Below are positions 34,052-41,926 of a stretch of DNA of 54,734 nucleotides, piece after piece. The DNA comes from Streptomyces xantholiticus (GTDB lineage Bacteria > Actinomycetota > Actinomycetes > Streptomycetales > Streptomycetaceae): positions 1-54,734 of the forward strand of contig NZ_BMWB01000036.1 of assembly GCF_014651015.1 (NCBI RefSeq), in the 5' to 3' direction. A program made the position numbers and the translations under genes. Under the pieces are notes generated by a model. That model did not search any database, was not told the DNA's origin, and worked only from the letters and a program-made list of their open reading frames with translations. Position 1 is the stretch's first letter; the number at the start of each line of letters is the position of its first letter.

Positions 34052-35023
34052 ATGAACACCGGTCTCAAGATCACGGCTTTTGCGGCGGCGCTCGCGGCGA
34101 CGTTCGGGACGGCTTACGGAGTGGGCAGCGCCGTGGACCCGGTCGTCGCCGAGACGGAGCCGGCGGAGCACGCCGGACACGCCACGAAGGAGAAGGACGG
34201 TGTCGGTGCGCACGAAGGCCACGACCAGTCGGGAGGCGGTGAGACATCACTGCCGGGCGGGCTCCAGATCGCCGACCAGGGCTTCGCCCTCGATCTGAAG
34301 ACCCCGCGCGTCGAGGCGGGCAAGGCGAGCGAGCTGCGCTTCGCGATCGTGGACCAGGACGCCGGCCGCAATGTGACCGACTTCCGCCGTGAGCACGGCA
34401 AGGAGCTTCATCTGATCGTGGCCTCCCGCGACCTGACGACGTATCGCCATCTGCATCCGGTGCGCGCCGAGGACGGCACCTGGTCCACCCGCGTCGAACT
34501 GCCGAAGGCCGGCGGGTACCGGGTCTTCGCCGACTTCGCGCCCGCGGCGAAGGACTCGGGTCTCACGCTGGGCGCGGACCTGGCCGTCGCCGGCGCCTCG
34601 AACCCGCAGCCCCTGCCGCGCTCGGAGCGGAAGGCGACCGTGGACGGCTACGAGGTGACGCTCAAGGGCGACCTTCGGCCCGGGACGGGCAGTGAACTGA
34701 AGCTCAGCGTCGCCAAGGACGGCCGGGCCGTCACCGACCTGCAGCCCTACCTGGGCGCCTACGGTCACCTCGTCGCGCTGCGATCCGGGGACCTCGCCTA
34801 TCTGCACGTCCACCCGAACGGCGAACCCGGTGACGGAAGGACGAAGCCGGGACCGGAGATCTCCTTCACTGCGACGGCCCCCAGCAAGGGCTCATACCGC
34901 CTCTTCCTCGACTTCCAGCACGAAGGCAAGGTCCGCACCGCGGCGTTCACCGTGCAGACCGGCGTAGCTGCAGCACAGCAGCCCGAGCCGGAGGGGCACG
35001 AGTCGTCCGGACATCAGCACTGA
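34052..35023 (+). CDS. Secreted copper-regulated protein with His-rich ends
   Basis: The 323-residue protein begins with a signal-peptide-like segment (KITAFAAALAATFGTAYGVGSA). A histidine-rich stretch follows (EPAEHAGHATKEKDGVGAHE), then two beta-rich segments resembling each other (DFRREHGKELHLIVASRDL with YRHLHPV, and LQPYLGAYGHLVALRSGDLAYLHVHP). It ends in a His-rich tail, GHESSGHQH. The HLHP and HVHP motifs suggest metal binding in the extracytoplasmic space. AAGGAG precedes the ATG at 34052. The CsoR-box promoter predicts induction by copper, so a role in copper binding or tolerance outside the cell is likely. No copZ, copA or csoR gene is nearby, so the regulator acts from elsewhere. 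Exact function is unknown. Confidence 0.85.
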   Translation: MNTGLKITAFAAALAATFGTAYGVGSAVDPVVAETEPAEHAGHATKEKDGVGAHEGHDQSGGGETSLPGGLQIADQGFALDLKTPRVEAGKASELRFAIVDQDAGRNVTDFRREHGKELHLIVASRDLTTYRHLHPVRAEDGTWSTRVELPKAGGYRVFADFAPAAKDSGLTLGADLAVAGASNPQPLPRSERKATVDGYEVTLKGDLRPGTGSELKLSVAKDGRAVTDLQPYLGAYGHLVALRSGDLAYLHVHPNGEPGDGRTKPGPEISFTATAPSKGSYRLFLDFQHEGKVRTAAFTVQTGVAAAQQPEPEGHESSGHQH

Positions 35024-35055
35024 CACGCCGGGACGGTATGCGCTGTCGACGACGA

Positions 35056-35082
35056 AGGGGCGGCCCGCAACGGCCCGCCCCT
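35056..35082 (+). terminator. Hairpin terminator after the copper gene
   Basis: AGGGGCGG and CCGCCCCT form a perfect 8-bp GC-rich stem with an 11-base loop, 33 bases after the copper gene stop. There is no strong T-run, as is common in Streptomyces. It probably ends the copper-induced transcript. The remaining ~320 bases to the Dps stop hold no gene I can support. Confidence 0.65.
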
Positions 35083-35404
35083 CGCTCGGGTAAGGCGGGA
35101 AGGCCGGCGTGCACCGTGCGACTCGGCAAAGGGCTGAACGTCGGTCCGTCAGCGGCCGACGGGGCCCGGCGCGTGGTGCCGTCCGGCCCGTCGAAGGAAC
35201 CGACGGGGCCATGATGCCGGATCTCCGCCCGGAGCCGGACCCGCCGGCGGAGCAGCGGAAGACCGACTGACCGGCGCGCCGGGACCTCCGTTCCGGACGC
35301 GCTGCGCAACTCGCCCGGTACGGGGGCTCATCGGCACCGACCTGCGCTCGAGCAGCACACGCCGGTGCCCGTGGTTGCCGCCCACATCTGGGGTTCCAGG
35401 CCGG

Positions 35405-35983
35405 TCAGGGCTGGTCACGGGCCTGGTCGGCGGCCTGGCTCGCGGCGGCGGTCTCGGTCGTGGCGCCGTGGGTGCTGAGCTTGCCGCCGCTGGACTCGAG
35501 ATGGGCGCGGACGAACCACTGGAACAGCTCCAGACCGCGGAGTTGCTCGATGAGCATGTCCTGGGTGACCGGGTCGGAGGTCTCGGTGGCCTGCATGGCC
35601 TCGCGGTGGTCCTCGATGACGGACGTGTAGACGAGGTCCAGCGCACCCAGGTGCTCGATGGCTTCGGCACGGCCGATCGAGTAGTCGTTCCAGGTGCGTT
35701 CGTCGACCAGCGCACCGGGGGTGCCGTTGGGTTCGCCGCCGAGGGTGGAGATCCGCTCGGCGAGGTCGTCCGTCATGGCGCGGACCTGGTCGACCTGTGG
35801 GTCGATCATCTCGTGCACGGCGATGAAGTGCGGTCCGACGACATTCCAATGAACGTGCTTCAACGTGAGCGCGAGATCGTTGAGGGAGTGCAGCCGCATC
35901 TGCAGCAGCGAGATGATCTGCCCGCTTTCCTGCGTGCTCATCCCCGGCACGGTGTAGGAGATGTCCGGACGCTGTGACGACAC
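35405..35983 (-). CDS. Dps-family ferritin-like DNA-protection protein
   Basis: Dps forms a 12-subunit shell that oxidises Fe(II) with peroxide and may bind DNA. The 192-residue protein has the dinuclear ferroxidase signature: LKHVHWNVVGPHFIAVHEMIDPQVDQ supplies the histidine, then the aspartate and glutamate of the intersubunit site. DDLAERISTLGGEPNGT follows. The C-terminal tail (STHGATTETAAASQAADQ) is Ala/Thr/Gln-rich and probably disordered. The GTG at 35983 is preceded by GAGGAG at seven bases. It is a single-gene unit on the minus strand. Its exact Dps class cannot be fixed by eye. Confidence 0.9.
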   Translation of the reverse strand: MSSQRPDISYTVPGMSTQESGQIISLLQMRLHSLNDLALTLKHVHWNVVGPHFIAVHEMIDPQVDQVRAMTDDLAERISTLGGEPNGTPGALVDERTWNDYSIGRAEAIEHLGALDLVYTSVIEDHREAMQATETSDPVTQDMLIEQLRGLELFQWFVRAHLESSGGKLSTHGATTETAAASQAADQARDQP

Positions 35984-36169
35984 GATGGCGCTCCTCGGTG
36001 TCCTGATGCTGAGGTGTCCAGGAAAACAGCCGGAGCGGTCACCGCCGTCGTGGCCGCGTGCGGCGCGAGCGATCTTTCACCGGTGCGGACGCAGGTGACG
36101 AGCCGCGCACGCCGGGACACCCGCGGCCGGCCGGCGACCCGGCCGATGGGCTCATGGCGCGCGGTCTCC

Positions 36170-36649
36170 TCATGTGCTGGGCTCGCGGTCCGACTTCGGC
36201 CAGACGTACGGCAGGTCGTCCGGGACCCCGGGGAACCGGTCACCGTAGAACTCGCGGTCCTTGCGCAGCAGTGACGACTGGTGGCTGCGGTGAAAAGCCG
36301 GGTCGCCCAACCACGGCGGAAGATCGCCGTCGGCAGCCAGCCGGTCCTGCGACCGCACGGTGTCGCCGGGCCGCTGCCGGGACCCGGCCAGGTCGTTCAC
36401 CAGCGTGACGGCGCAGGTGTCCGCGCGTCCCTGGGCCGTCCATGCGCCGCAGACCTCCAGGCCGTACCGGACCAGCGCCTCCTCGTATCCCGCCCACATG
36501 CGGACCGCCGGGTGCCTTCGCCAGCCGTATCCGGGCACGATCAGCCCGCGGAGCACCTGCAGCGCCTCGACCCGCTGCTTGCCGAGCCGCCTCGGATCGA
36601 GCGCCGCTGCGGACTCCGCGAAGTCGGGACAGGGGAGAAAAGTCTGCAC
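36170..36649 (-). CDS. MSMEG_6728-type protein (T4 endonuclease V-like fold)
   Basis: The 159-residue protein reads QTFLPCPDFAESAAALDPRRLGKQRVEALQVLRGL, then GWRRHPAVRMWAGYEEALVRYGLEVC and HRSHQSSLLRKDREFYGDRFP. This is the MSMEG_6728-type family, annotated as pyrimidine-dimer glycosylase-like from fold similarity. If that is right it would cut at UV dimers, but no activity is proved for the family. The GTG at 36649 is the start; divergent from it runs the thioredoxin-reductase-like gene, with ~130 bases of shared promoter. Its possible UV role is notable because phr in this window is broken. Confidence 0.75.
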   Translation of the reverse strand: MQTFLPCPDFAESAAALDPRRLGKQRVEALQVLRGLIVPGYGWRRHPAVRMWAGYEEALVRYGLEVCGAWTAQGRADTCAVTLVNDLAGSRQRPGDTVRSQDRLAADGDLPPWLGDPAFHRSHQSSLLRKDREFYGDRFPGVPDDLPYVWPKSDREPST

Positions 36650-36709
36650 ATGTTGTGTCTACCGGCTCGGGCGTCCTCCGTCGACCGGCACCTGACCGAG
36701 GCAGATCAT

Positions 36710-36724
36710 TTGCCAGAACGGCAA
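36710..36724. promoter_or_regulatory. Inverted repeat between divergent genes
   Basis: TTGCCAGAACGGCAA consists of TTGCC and GGCAA arms around AGAAC. It sits midway between the divergent MSMEG_6728-type and thioredoxin-reductase-like genes. It may be an operator for a regulator encoded elsewhere. No family-specific consensus is recognised. Confidence 0.35.
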
Positions 36725-36778
36725 CAATGTTTGCGATTCCGGTGTCAGGTGCGCATGGTCGTCGTGGAGGTGGTCAAG

Positions 36779-37798
36779 GTGACCGATCAGCTGAGGGACG
36801 GCTATGACGTAGTGGTGCTCGGCGGTGGCGCAGCCGGGCTGAGCGGGGCGCTGGTGCTGGCGCGGGCGCGGCGCTCCGTGGTGGTGATCGATGCGGGCGC
36901 TCCGCGCAACGCCCCGGCGGCGGGTGTGCACGGGCTGCTCGCCCGGGAGGGGATGCGGCCGGCCGAGTTGCTGCGGCGCGGCCGGGCCGAGGTCCGCGGT
37001 TACGGCGGCCAAATCGTCTCCGCCGAGGTCGCTGCCGTGGCGCCTGACGACGCCGGTTTCGCCGTGGCGCTGGCCGACGGCAGGTCCGCACGGGCACGCC
37101 GGCTGCTGGTGGCCACCGGACTGGGAGACGAACTGCCCGACGTGCCGGGTCTGCGGGCACGGTGGGGGCGGGACGTCCTGCACTGCCCGTACTGCCACGG
37201 ATGGGAGGTCCGTGACCAGGCGATCGGCGTGCTGGCCGGCGGGCCGCTCTCCGTCCACCAGGCGCTGCTGTTTCGCCAGTGGAGCGACGACGTCACATAC
37301 TTCTCCCACACCATGCCCCCGCCGGCCGGCGAGGAGGCGGAAAAGCTGGCGGCCCGCGGCATCCGCGTGGTGGACGGCGAAGTGGTGTCGCTGGAGATCA
37401 TCGAGGACCGTCTCACGGGCGTACGACTGAGCGACGGCACGCTGGTCGGCCGAGACGCGCTGGCGGTCTCGCCGAGGATGACGGCGCGCGCCGGTTTCCT
37501 CACCGGCCTCGGGCTGCTGCCGGTGGAACACCCCTCCGGGGCCGGTGAACACATTCCCGCCGACGCGGCCGCCCGCACCGAAGTTCCCGGGGTGTGGGCC
37601 GCGGGCAACGTCACCGACGTGTCCGCCCAGGTGGGTGCCGCGGCGGCGGCGGGGGCAACCGCGGCGGCGCAGATCAACGCCGACCTGATCGCGGAGGAGA
37701 CCCGAGCGGCGGTGGCCGCCCACCGGCACCCGTTCTCGGCCGAGGTCGAGGCCCGCGTGTGCGAACTGACGACGGGCGCCCGCCGCCGCGGCCTGTGA
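36779..37798 (+). CDS. Thioredoxin reductase-like FAD/NAD(P) oxidoreductase
   Basis: The 339-residue flavoprotein has an FAD motif YDVVVLGGGAAGLSGALVLARA (GGGAAG at residues 15-20). A redox disulfide CPYC lies at 136-139 within DVLHCPYCHGWEVRD, and a C-terminal GVWAAGNVTDVSAQVGAAAAAG holds the flavin site. The NAD(P) domain motif is shortened (VLAGGPLSVHQALLF), so it belongs to the thioredoxin-reductase-like group rather than true TrxB. The partner is unknown, and no thioredoxin gene is adjacent. The GTG at 36779 is favoured by GGAGG eight bases ahead; an ATG at 36755 is the alternative. It is divergent from the MSMEG_6728-type gene. Confidence 0.85.
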   Translation: MTDQLRDGYDVVVLGGGAAGLSGALVLARARRSVVVIDAGAPRNAPAAGVHGLLAREGMRPAELLRRGRAEVRGYGGQIVSAEVAAVAPDDAGFAVALADGRSARARRLLVATGLGDELPDVPGLRARWGRDVLHCPYCHGWEVRDQAIGVLAGGPLSVHQALLFRQWSDDVTYFSHTMPPPAGEEAEKLAARGIRVVDGEVVSLEIIEDRLTGVRLSDGTLVGRDALAVSPRMTARAGFLTGLGLLPVEHPSGAGEHIPADAAARTEVPGVWAAGNVTDVSAQVGAAAAAGATAAAQINADLIAEETRAAVAAHRHPFSAEVEARVCELTTGARRRGL

Positions 37799-37821
37799 GC
37801 GGCGGATCGGCAAGCACGTGA

Positions 37822-37865
37822 GGCACGCGCGGCGTGCGGCCTCGAGGCCGCACGCCGCGCGTGCC
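37822..37865. terminator. Bidirectional terminator: perfect 44-base palindrome
   Basis: Two 22-base arms (GGCACGCGCGGCGTGCGG followed by CCTC, and its exact complement) meet with no unpaired centre. As RNA the structure forms a very stable GC hairpin. It lies between the convergent thioredoxin-reductase-like and FUSC genes, 24 and 45 bases from their stops, so it can terminate both transcripts. No T-run follows. Confidence 0.8.
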
Positions 37866-37909
37866 GTCCGTCGGGCGGCCCGCGGGCAGCCGGTTCCTCG
37901 GCCTGACCG

Positions 37910-39994
37910 TCAGGAGGAGGCGATGCGGCGCAGATCCTCCGCGAGGCCGTTCAGCCACTGCTCGAGGTCGACGAGGGTGGGGCGCGCCGGGGCGTCGACC
38001 GGAATCCGTACCGGGGGCGGGCCGTCCCACGGAGCCGTGGCCCCGCCGTTGCAGCGGTCGGCGGTCCGGTCGGTTGCGTCGGCCAGGCGGGCGGCCGTCG
38101 TGCGCGCCCAGTCGGCGGCGGCGGGCGGGATGCCGGTGGCCGAGCGGTCGAGACGGGGGAGCCATTGCGCGCCGATCAGGACGTGCTGCGCGGTGAGGAG
38201 AACCGCGTGCCAGTCGGTCGGCGCGCGGGAGTCGTCGTGCGGCTCGCTCCGGTACTGGGCGTACGCCGCCTCCGCCAGCCGCAGACTGTGGAGGGCGTGC
38301 CAGGTGGCTTCGGCGGGTACGGTGGCCGGCCGGTCGGACAGTACGGCGGAGACTGTGGCCGGGGTGAGGGGAGCCGTGGCCCGCAGCAGACCGGCCATGC
38401 TCCGGCGCACCTCCCGCCGGGCACCGGCCGGCCAGGCGACCAGCCCGCACAGCAGTCCGACGGCACTGCCGGCCAGTACGTCCACGATCCGGGCCTCGGC
38501 CAGCTGCCAGGAGGCGGGGGCGAGTTGGGAGAAGGCGGAGGCCACCACCAGGGTGAACAGGCCCTGGGCCCATGCCACGCCGAACAGCGGCCCCAGCGTG
38601 AACGCGGCCAGCATCGCAGGTGCAAGGACCGCCGCGTAGGCCTCCGGGTCACGGCCCACGGCGTACAGCAGCAGGCCCGCGGCCAGCGCACCGACGAGGG
38701 TGCCGGCCAGCGCCGACCGTACGGTGGTCCAGGTCTCGCCCGCGGTGGTGCGGCCCAGGGTCAGCACGGCGAGCAGCACCCAGAATCCGTGGGTCAGTTC
38801 CAGCGAGCCGGCGACCAGGCGGGCGGCACCGAGGCCGATCGCGGTGCGCACGGCGTTCTGGAACAGTACGGACCGCAGCGTGGTGTTGCCGGCCAGCCGT
38901 CGCGCCCACAGTGCCGCGGTGGAGGAGTGCGCGTACCAGAACAGTTCACGGGGCTCGATCGGCGCCGTGCGCCGGCCGTCGGTGCCGACCGCGACGGCGG
39001 TCCGCAGGATGTCCGCCGACGCCGCCAGGGCGAGCACCGCCGACTGGCAGCGCAGGACGGACGCTCGGGGAGCCGTTCCGGCCGCCGTGCGGCCCACGCG
39101 GGCCTCCTGGAAGTCCTGGATCGCCCGCGGCAGGGCGGCCGGTTCGCCGTCGGCGCGCCCGGAATGCAGGGACGCCGCTGTCGTGGCGCAGACCGAGGCG
39201 ACCAGGCGCAGCAGCACCGCCGACGACGGGTCGGGACGCGGGTCCCGCTCCGGGGCTTCGGCCAGCCGCGCCAGCTGTTCCAGCAGCCGACGCGTAGTGG
39301 CACCGGCCTGGGAAAGGGCGCGGGCGGAGCGCCACGGCCCTGCGGGCCGTTCGGCGGGCGGCAGACGGGACAGGCGCAGCCCGTTGCTGGATGCGCGCAA
39401 CCGGGCGGCCGCATCGGGCGGCGCAGCCCCGTCGGCCGCGTCCGCCGCGGCGCGGGCGGCCTCCTGCACGGCAAGGGCGAGTCGGGACCGGTAGGAGGGA
39501 CTCCCGGTGACGGGCAGTACCAGCAGTTCGCACAGCGCCAACAGCACTGTGCCGGTCGCCAGCCCGACCAGCCGCTGCCACAGCGTCTCGGGGGCGTACG
39601 GCGGGAAGCACGCCAGGATGTAGAAGAGCTGCAGCCCGGGAGCGGCCCCGGCCGCCCGCGGTCCCGCAACCGCGGCAAAGACGAGGACGAAACCGACGAC
39701 CACCATCCCGGCCACTGCCGCCGCGGTGCTCGCGGCCAGCGCGGTCCCGAGCGCCACCAGGCACAGACCCGCCGGGAGGGAGCCAACGACGACGGCGGCC
39801 CGCTGCCTCCCGGAGCCGGGGATCGGCGACAGGATGCCCAGCGCGACGGGCGCGAACAGGGCGTAGAGCGACATCTGGGGCTGGTGGAGCCCGTACACGA
39901 GGGGGTAGAAACCCGCGGACGCCGCGAGCGTGACGCGCACGGCGCGGCGCACGGCCTCCGCCCGCGCGGGTGCGGTACGCCGGTCTGCCGCCAT
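37910..39994 (-). CDS. FUSC-family membrane protein (aromatic acid exporter-like)
   Basis: The 694-residue protein has two blocks of membrane helices with cytosolic parts between and after them, as in FUSC/YccS/AaeB-like exporters. The first block begins VTLAASAGFYPLVYGLHQPQMSLYALFAPVALGIL. The second begins FQNAVRTAIGLGAARLVAGSLELTHGFWVLLAVLTLGRTTAGETW, which carries the family's conserved FWVLL/TxGR region. GGAGAGGAG precedes the ATG at 39994. The substrate is unknown; aromatic acids or cell-wall compounds are possible. It follows an MFS gene on the same strand by 151 bases, so co-transcription is possible. It ends at the 44-base terminator. Confidence 0.85.
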   Translation of the reverse strand: MAADRRTAPARAEAVRRAVRVTLAASAGFYPLVYGLHQPQMSLYALFAPVALGILSPIPGSGRQRAAVVVGSLPAGLCLVALGTALAASTAAAVAGMVVVGFVLVFAAVAGPRAAGAAPGLQLFYILACFPPYAPETLWQRLVGLATGTVLLALCELLVLPVTGSPSYRSRLALAVQEAARAAADAADGAAPPDAAARLRASSNGLRLSRLPPAERPAGPWRSARALSQAGATTRRLLEQLARLAEAPERDPRPDPSSAVLLRLVASVCATTAASLHSGRADGEPAALPRAIQDFQEARVGRTAAGTAPRASVLRCQSAVLALAASADILRTAVAVGTDGRRTAPIEPRELFWYAHSSTAALWARRLAGNTTLRSVLFQNAVRTAIGLGAARLVAGSLELTHGFWVLLAVLTLGRTTAGETWTTVRSALAGTLVGALAAGLLLYAVGRDPEAYAAVLAPAMLAAFTLGPLFGVAWAQGLFTLVVASAFSQLAPASWQLAEARIVDVLAGSAVGLLCGLVAWPAGARREVRRSMAGLLRATAPLTPATVSAVLSDRPATVPAEATWHALHSLRLAEAAYAQYRSEPHDDSRAPTDWHAVLLTAQHVLIGAQWLPRLDRSATGIPPAAADWARTTAARLADATDRTADRCNGGATAPWDGPPPVRIPVDAPARPTLVDLEQWLNGLAEDLRRIASS

Positions 39995-40145
39995 GGCGGG
40001 CTCCTCTCCGCCGGTGTCCGCGCGGACGATGACACGGGGCGTGCCCGCGTTCTCATTGTGGGCTCGGGTGACCCGGTGCCGCCCGCCGCCGCACTGAGGC
40101 GGCGCCCTGACCGGCCGGCATCGACCTGCGGAGGAGGTATTGCGG

Positions 40146-41327
40146 TCACGTCGAGGCCGGCGGTCTGCGCGCGGCGTACGTGCCCGCACAGGCAGCCAGC
40201 AGCATCACGAAAGCCGTGAAGATCAGCCCGGCCGGGCGCAGCCCGAGCCATGTCGCCAGGGCGCCGACGCCGACCACCGGCAGCGAGATGCCCGCATAGG
40301 CGACGACGAAGAACGCCGAGATGGTGCCACCGCGGTGCGGCGCCGGGGCCGCTCCGCCGATCAGGGTGAGTGCGGCGCGGAAGGCCAGTCCCTGGCCACC
40401 GCCGCCGCACAGGGCGCCCAGGACGAGCAGCAGCATGGACTCGGAGATCAGCGACGAGGCCACCAGCAGCAGGCCCGCGACGAGGACGGCGCACCCCGCG
40501 GGCAGTGCTCGTCGCGCGCCCACCCTGCGGGTCAAGGACTGCCCGAGCGTCGACGCGAGGAAAACGCAGAAGACCACCGCGCCCGACACCGCGAGGTTGT
40601 CCACCCCGAGCGTCCTCGAGGTGAAGCTCGGCGCGACCGCCGTGAACAGCCCGAGCAGCGCGAAGCCGGCGAACGCGGCCAGCGAGGCGGGCGCGAACAC
40701 ACCCTTCACCTCGGGCGGCACCCTGACCCCCTGCGGCGCCAACGGGGGCCACCGCTTCGTCTCCGTCACGGTCTCGGGCAGGAACCAGGTGACCCCCGAG
40801 GCCACGGCGACCAGCCCGAGGTGGATCCAGAACGGCAGAGTCAGCGGCCAGGGTGTGTACTGCGCGACGATGCCGGACAGCAGGGGGCCGCAGCCCAGAC
40901 CACCCATGTTCGCCGCGGTGGCGGCGAACCCGGCCCGCGCCTTCTGCCCGGGACCGGCCAGCTCGATGACGGCCGCCGTCGCCGCGCCGCTCAGCAGACC
41001 GGCCGCCCCGCCGGACAGCAGCCGCCCCGTGAAGAGCAGCGGCAGACCGTTCTGCAGGAGGAAGCACCCCGCGCTCGCGGCGGACAGGGCCATGGCGCAC
41101 AGCAGGACAGGTCTGCGGCCGACCTCGTCCGAGTAGTTGCCCGCCACCAGCAGCACGGTGATGACCGCGACGGCGTACACGGCGAAGACGACGGTCACCA
41201 TCAGCTCGGAGAACCCGATCTCTTCCTGATAGAGCCCGTACAACGGCGTGGGAAGGGTGGTCCCGGCCATCCCGACGGCGAACACGGCGGCAGCGGCCGG
41301 ATAGCCCGGTCGCCGGCAACGGATCAC
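40146..41327 (-). CDS. MFS transporter, 12-TM drug/sugar exporter type
   Basis: The 393-residue protein has about twelve membrane segments and the MFS motif A region NYSDEVGRRPVLL between TM2 and TM3. GMAGTTLPTPLYGLYQEEIG opens TM1 and GRLLSGGAAGLLSGAATAAVIELA forms TM4. It resembles Streptomyces exporters of unknown substrate. The GTG at 41327 comes just two bases after the stop of an upstream reading frame, which suggests translational coupling. A FUSC exporter gene follows on the same strand. Confidence 0.85.
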   Translation of the reverse strand: MIRCRRPGYPAAAAVFAVGMAGTTLPTPLYGLYQEEIGFSELMVTVVFAVYAVAVITVLLVAGNYSDEVGRRPVLLCAMALSAASAGCFLLQNGLPLLFTGRLLSGGAAGLLSGAATAAVIELAGPGQKARAGFAATAANMGGLGCGPLLSGIVAQYTPWPLTLPFWIHLGLVAVASGVTWFLPETVTETKRWPPLAPQGVRVPPEVKGVFAPASLAAFAGFALLGLFTAVAPSFTSRTLGVDNLAVSGAVVFCVFLASTLGQSLTRRVGARRALPAGCAVLVAGLLLVASSLISESMLLLVLGALCGGGGQGLAFRAALTLIGGAAPAPHRGGTISAFFVVAYAGISLPVVGVGALATWLGLRPAGLIFTAFVMLLAACAGTYAARRPPAST

Positions 41328-41328
41328 G

Positions 41329-41679
41329 TCACACCCCGTCGTGCTCGGCGTCGGCCTCCCGGCGCCGTGGCTGGGCTTTGGTGTGGATGTACGGGTCCTG
41401 CCGGTGCGGGGCCGTGGCACGAGGTGTGGGCAGGGGCAGTTCGTACTGGACGGGGCGGCGGTGGTCGGCGATCTGGCGGTCGGCGTTGTGGACGCGGCTG
41501 AACTGCCCCGCCGCGGCGGCCTCCGGCGAGGCCTGGAGACGTGCTGCAACAGGCCGAGGGGGTCGTCGACGCGATCGTGCCCGGTGAGGGCGAGCCGGCG
41601 GGCGCGGGGCGGGGCCGCGCCCGTCCGCGTACATCGGAGCGCTCGGGTGGACGAGCATGACGAGCATGGGGACCCCCAC
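41329..41679 (-). CDS. Unrecognised partial gene upstream of the MFS gene
   Basis: I do not recognise this frame. It ends with VHNADRQIADHRRPVQYELP, LPTPRATAPHRQDPYIHTKA and QPRRREADAEHD, and its last ~60 codons have the very high GC third positions of real genes. Its stop and the MFS GTG read TGACGTG, so the two are likely coupled. The N-terminal half looks like frame-shifted or non-coding sequence (Arg/Pro-rich), so the gene may be truncated or carry an indel near 41500. The rest of the gap up to 41926 holds no clear gene. Confidence 0.3.
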   Translation of the reverse strand: MGVPMLVMLVHPSAPMYADGRGPAPRPPARPHRARSRRRPPRPVAARLQASPEAAAAGQFSRVHNADRQIADHRRPVQYELPLPTPRATAPHRQDPYIHTKAQPRRREADAEHDGV

Positions 41680-41926
41680 CGGGTGAACGAGCAGGGCCGA
41701 AGCCGGCGCGACCTCGCCTGCGGGCCTCAGTCAGGAATACCGCACGGCTGCCGGGTCGCGGAGCCAGCGCGCCTCGGCGCGCGCTCCCGGCCCGCCATAC
41801 GGGTGGGCGACGGTCGCTGATTCACTGCTGCGCCGGTGTGCGGCGAGCCGGCGGCCCGCGACGCCTTTCGGGCGACCGCCCTGTGTCCTGCACGGTTCCT
41901 GTGACCCGGCCCGTGAGACTGGCCTC

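Noticed and set aside
31538..34222. Minus-strand open frame of ~890 codons opposite the GAF-PAS-GAF-SpoIIE gene
   Set aside because: It is a composition shadow. The plus strand holds clear PAS and SpoIIE motifs, and no family is seen on the minus strand.
36281..36778. N-terminal extension of the thioredoxin-reductase-like protein
   Set aside because: It runs antisense to the MSMEG_6728-type gene. The FAD motif position and the GGAGG site support a start at 36779.
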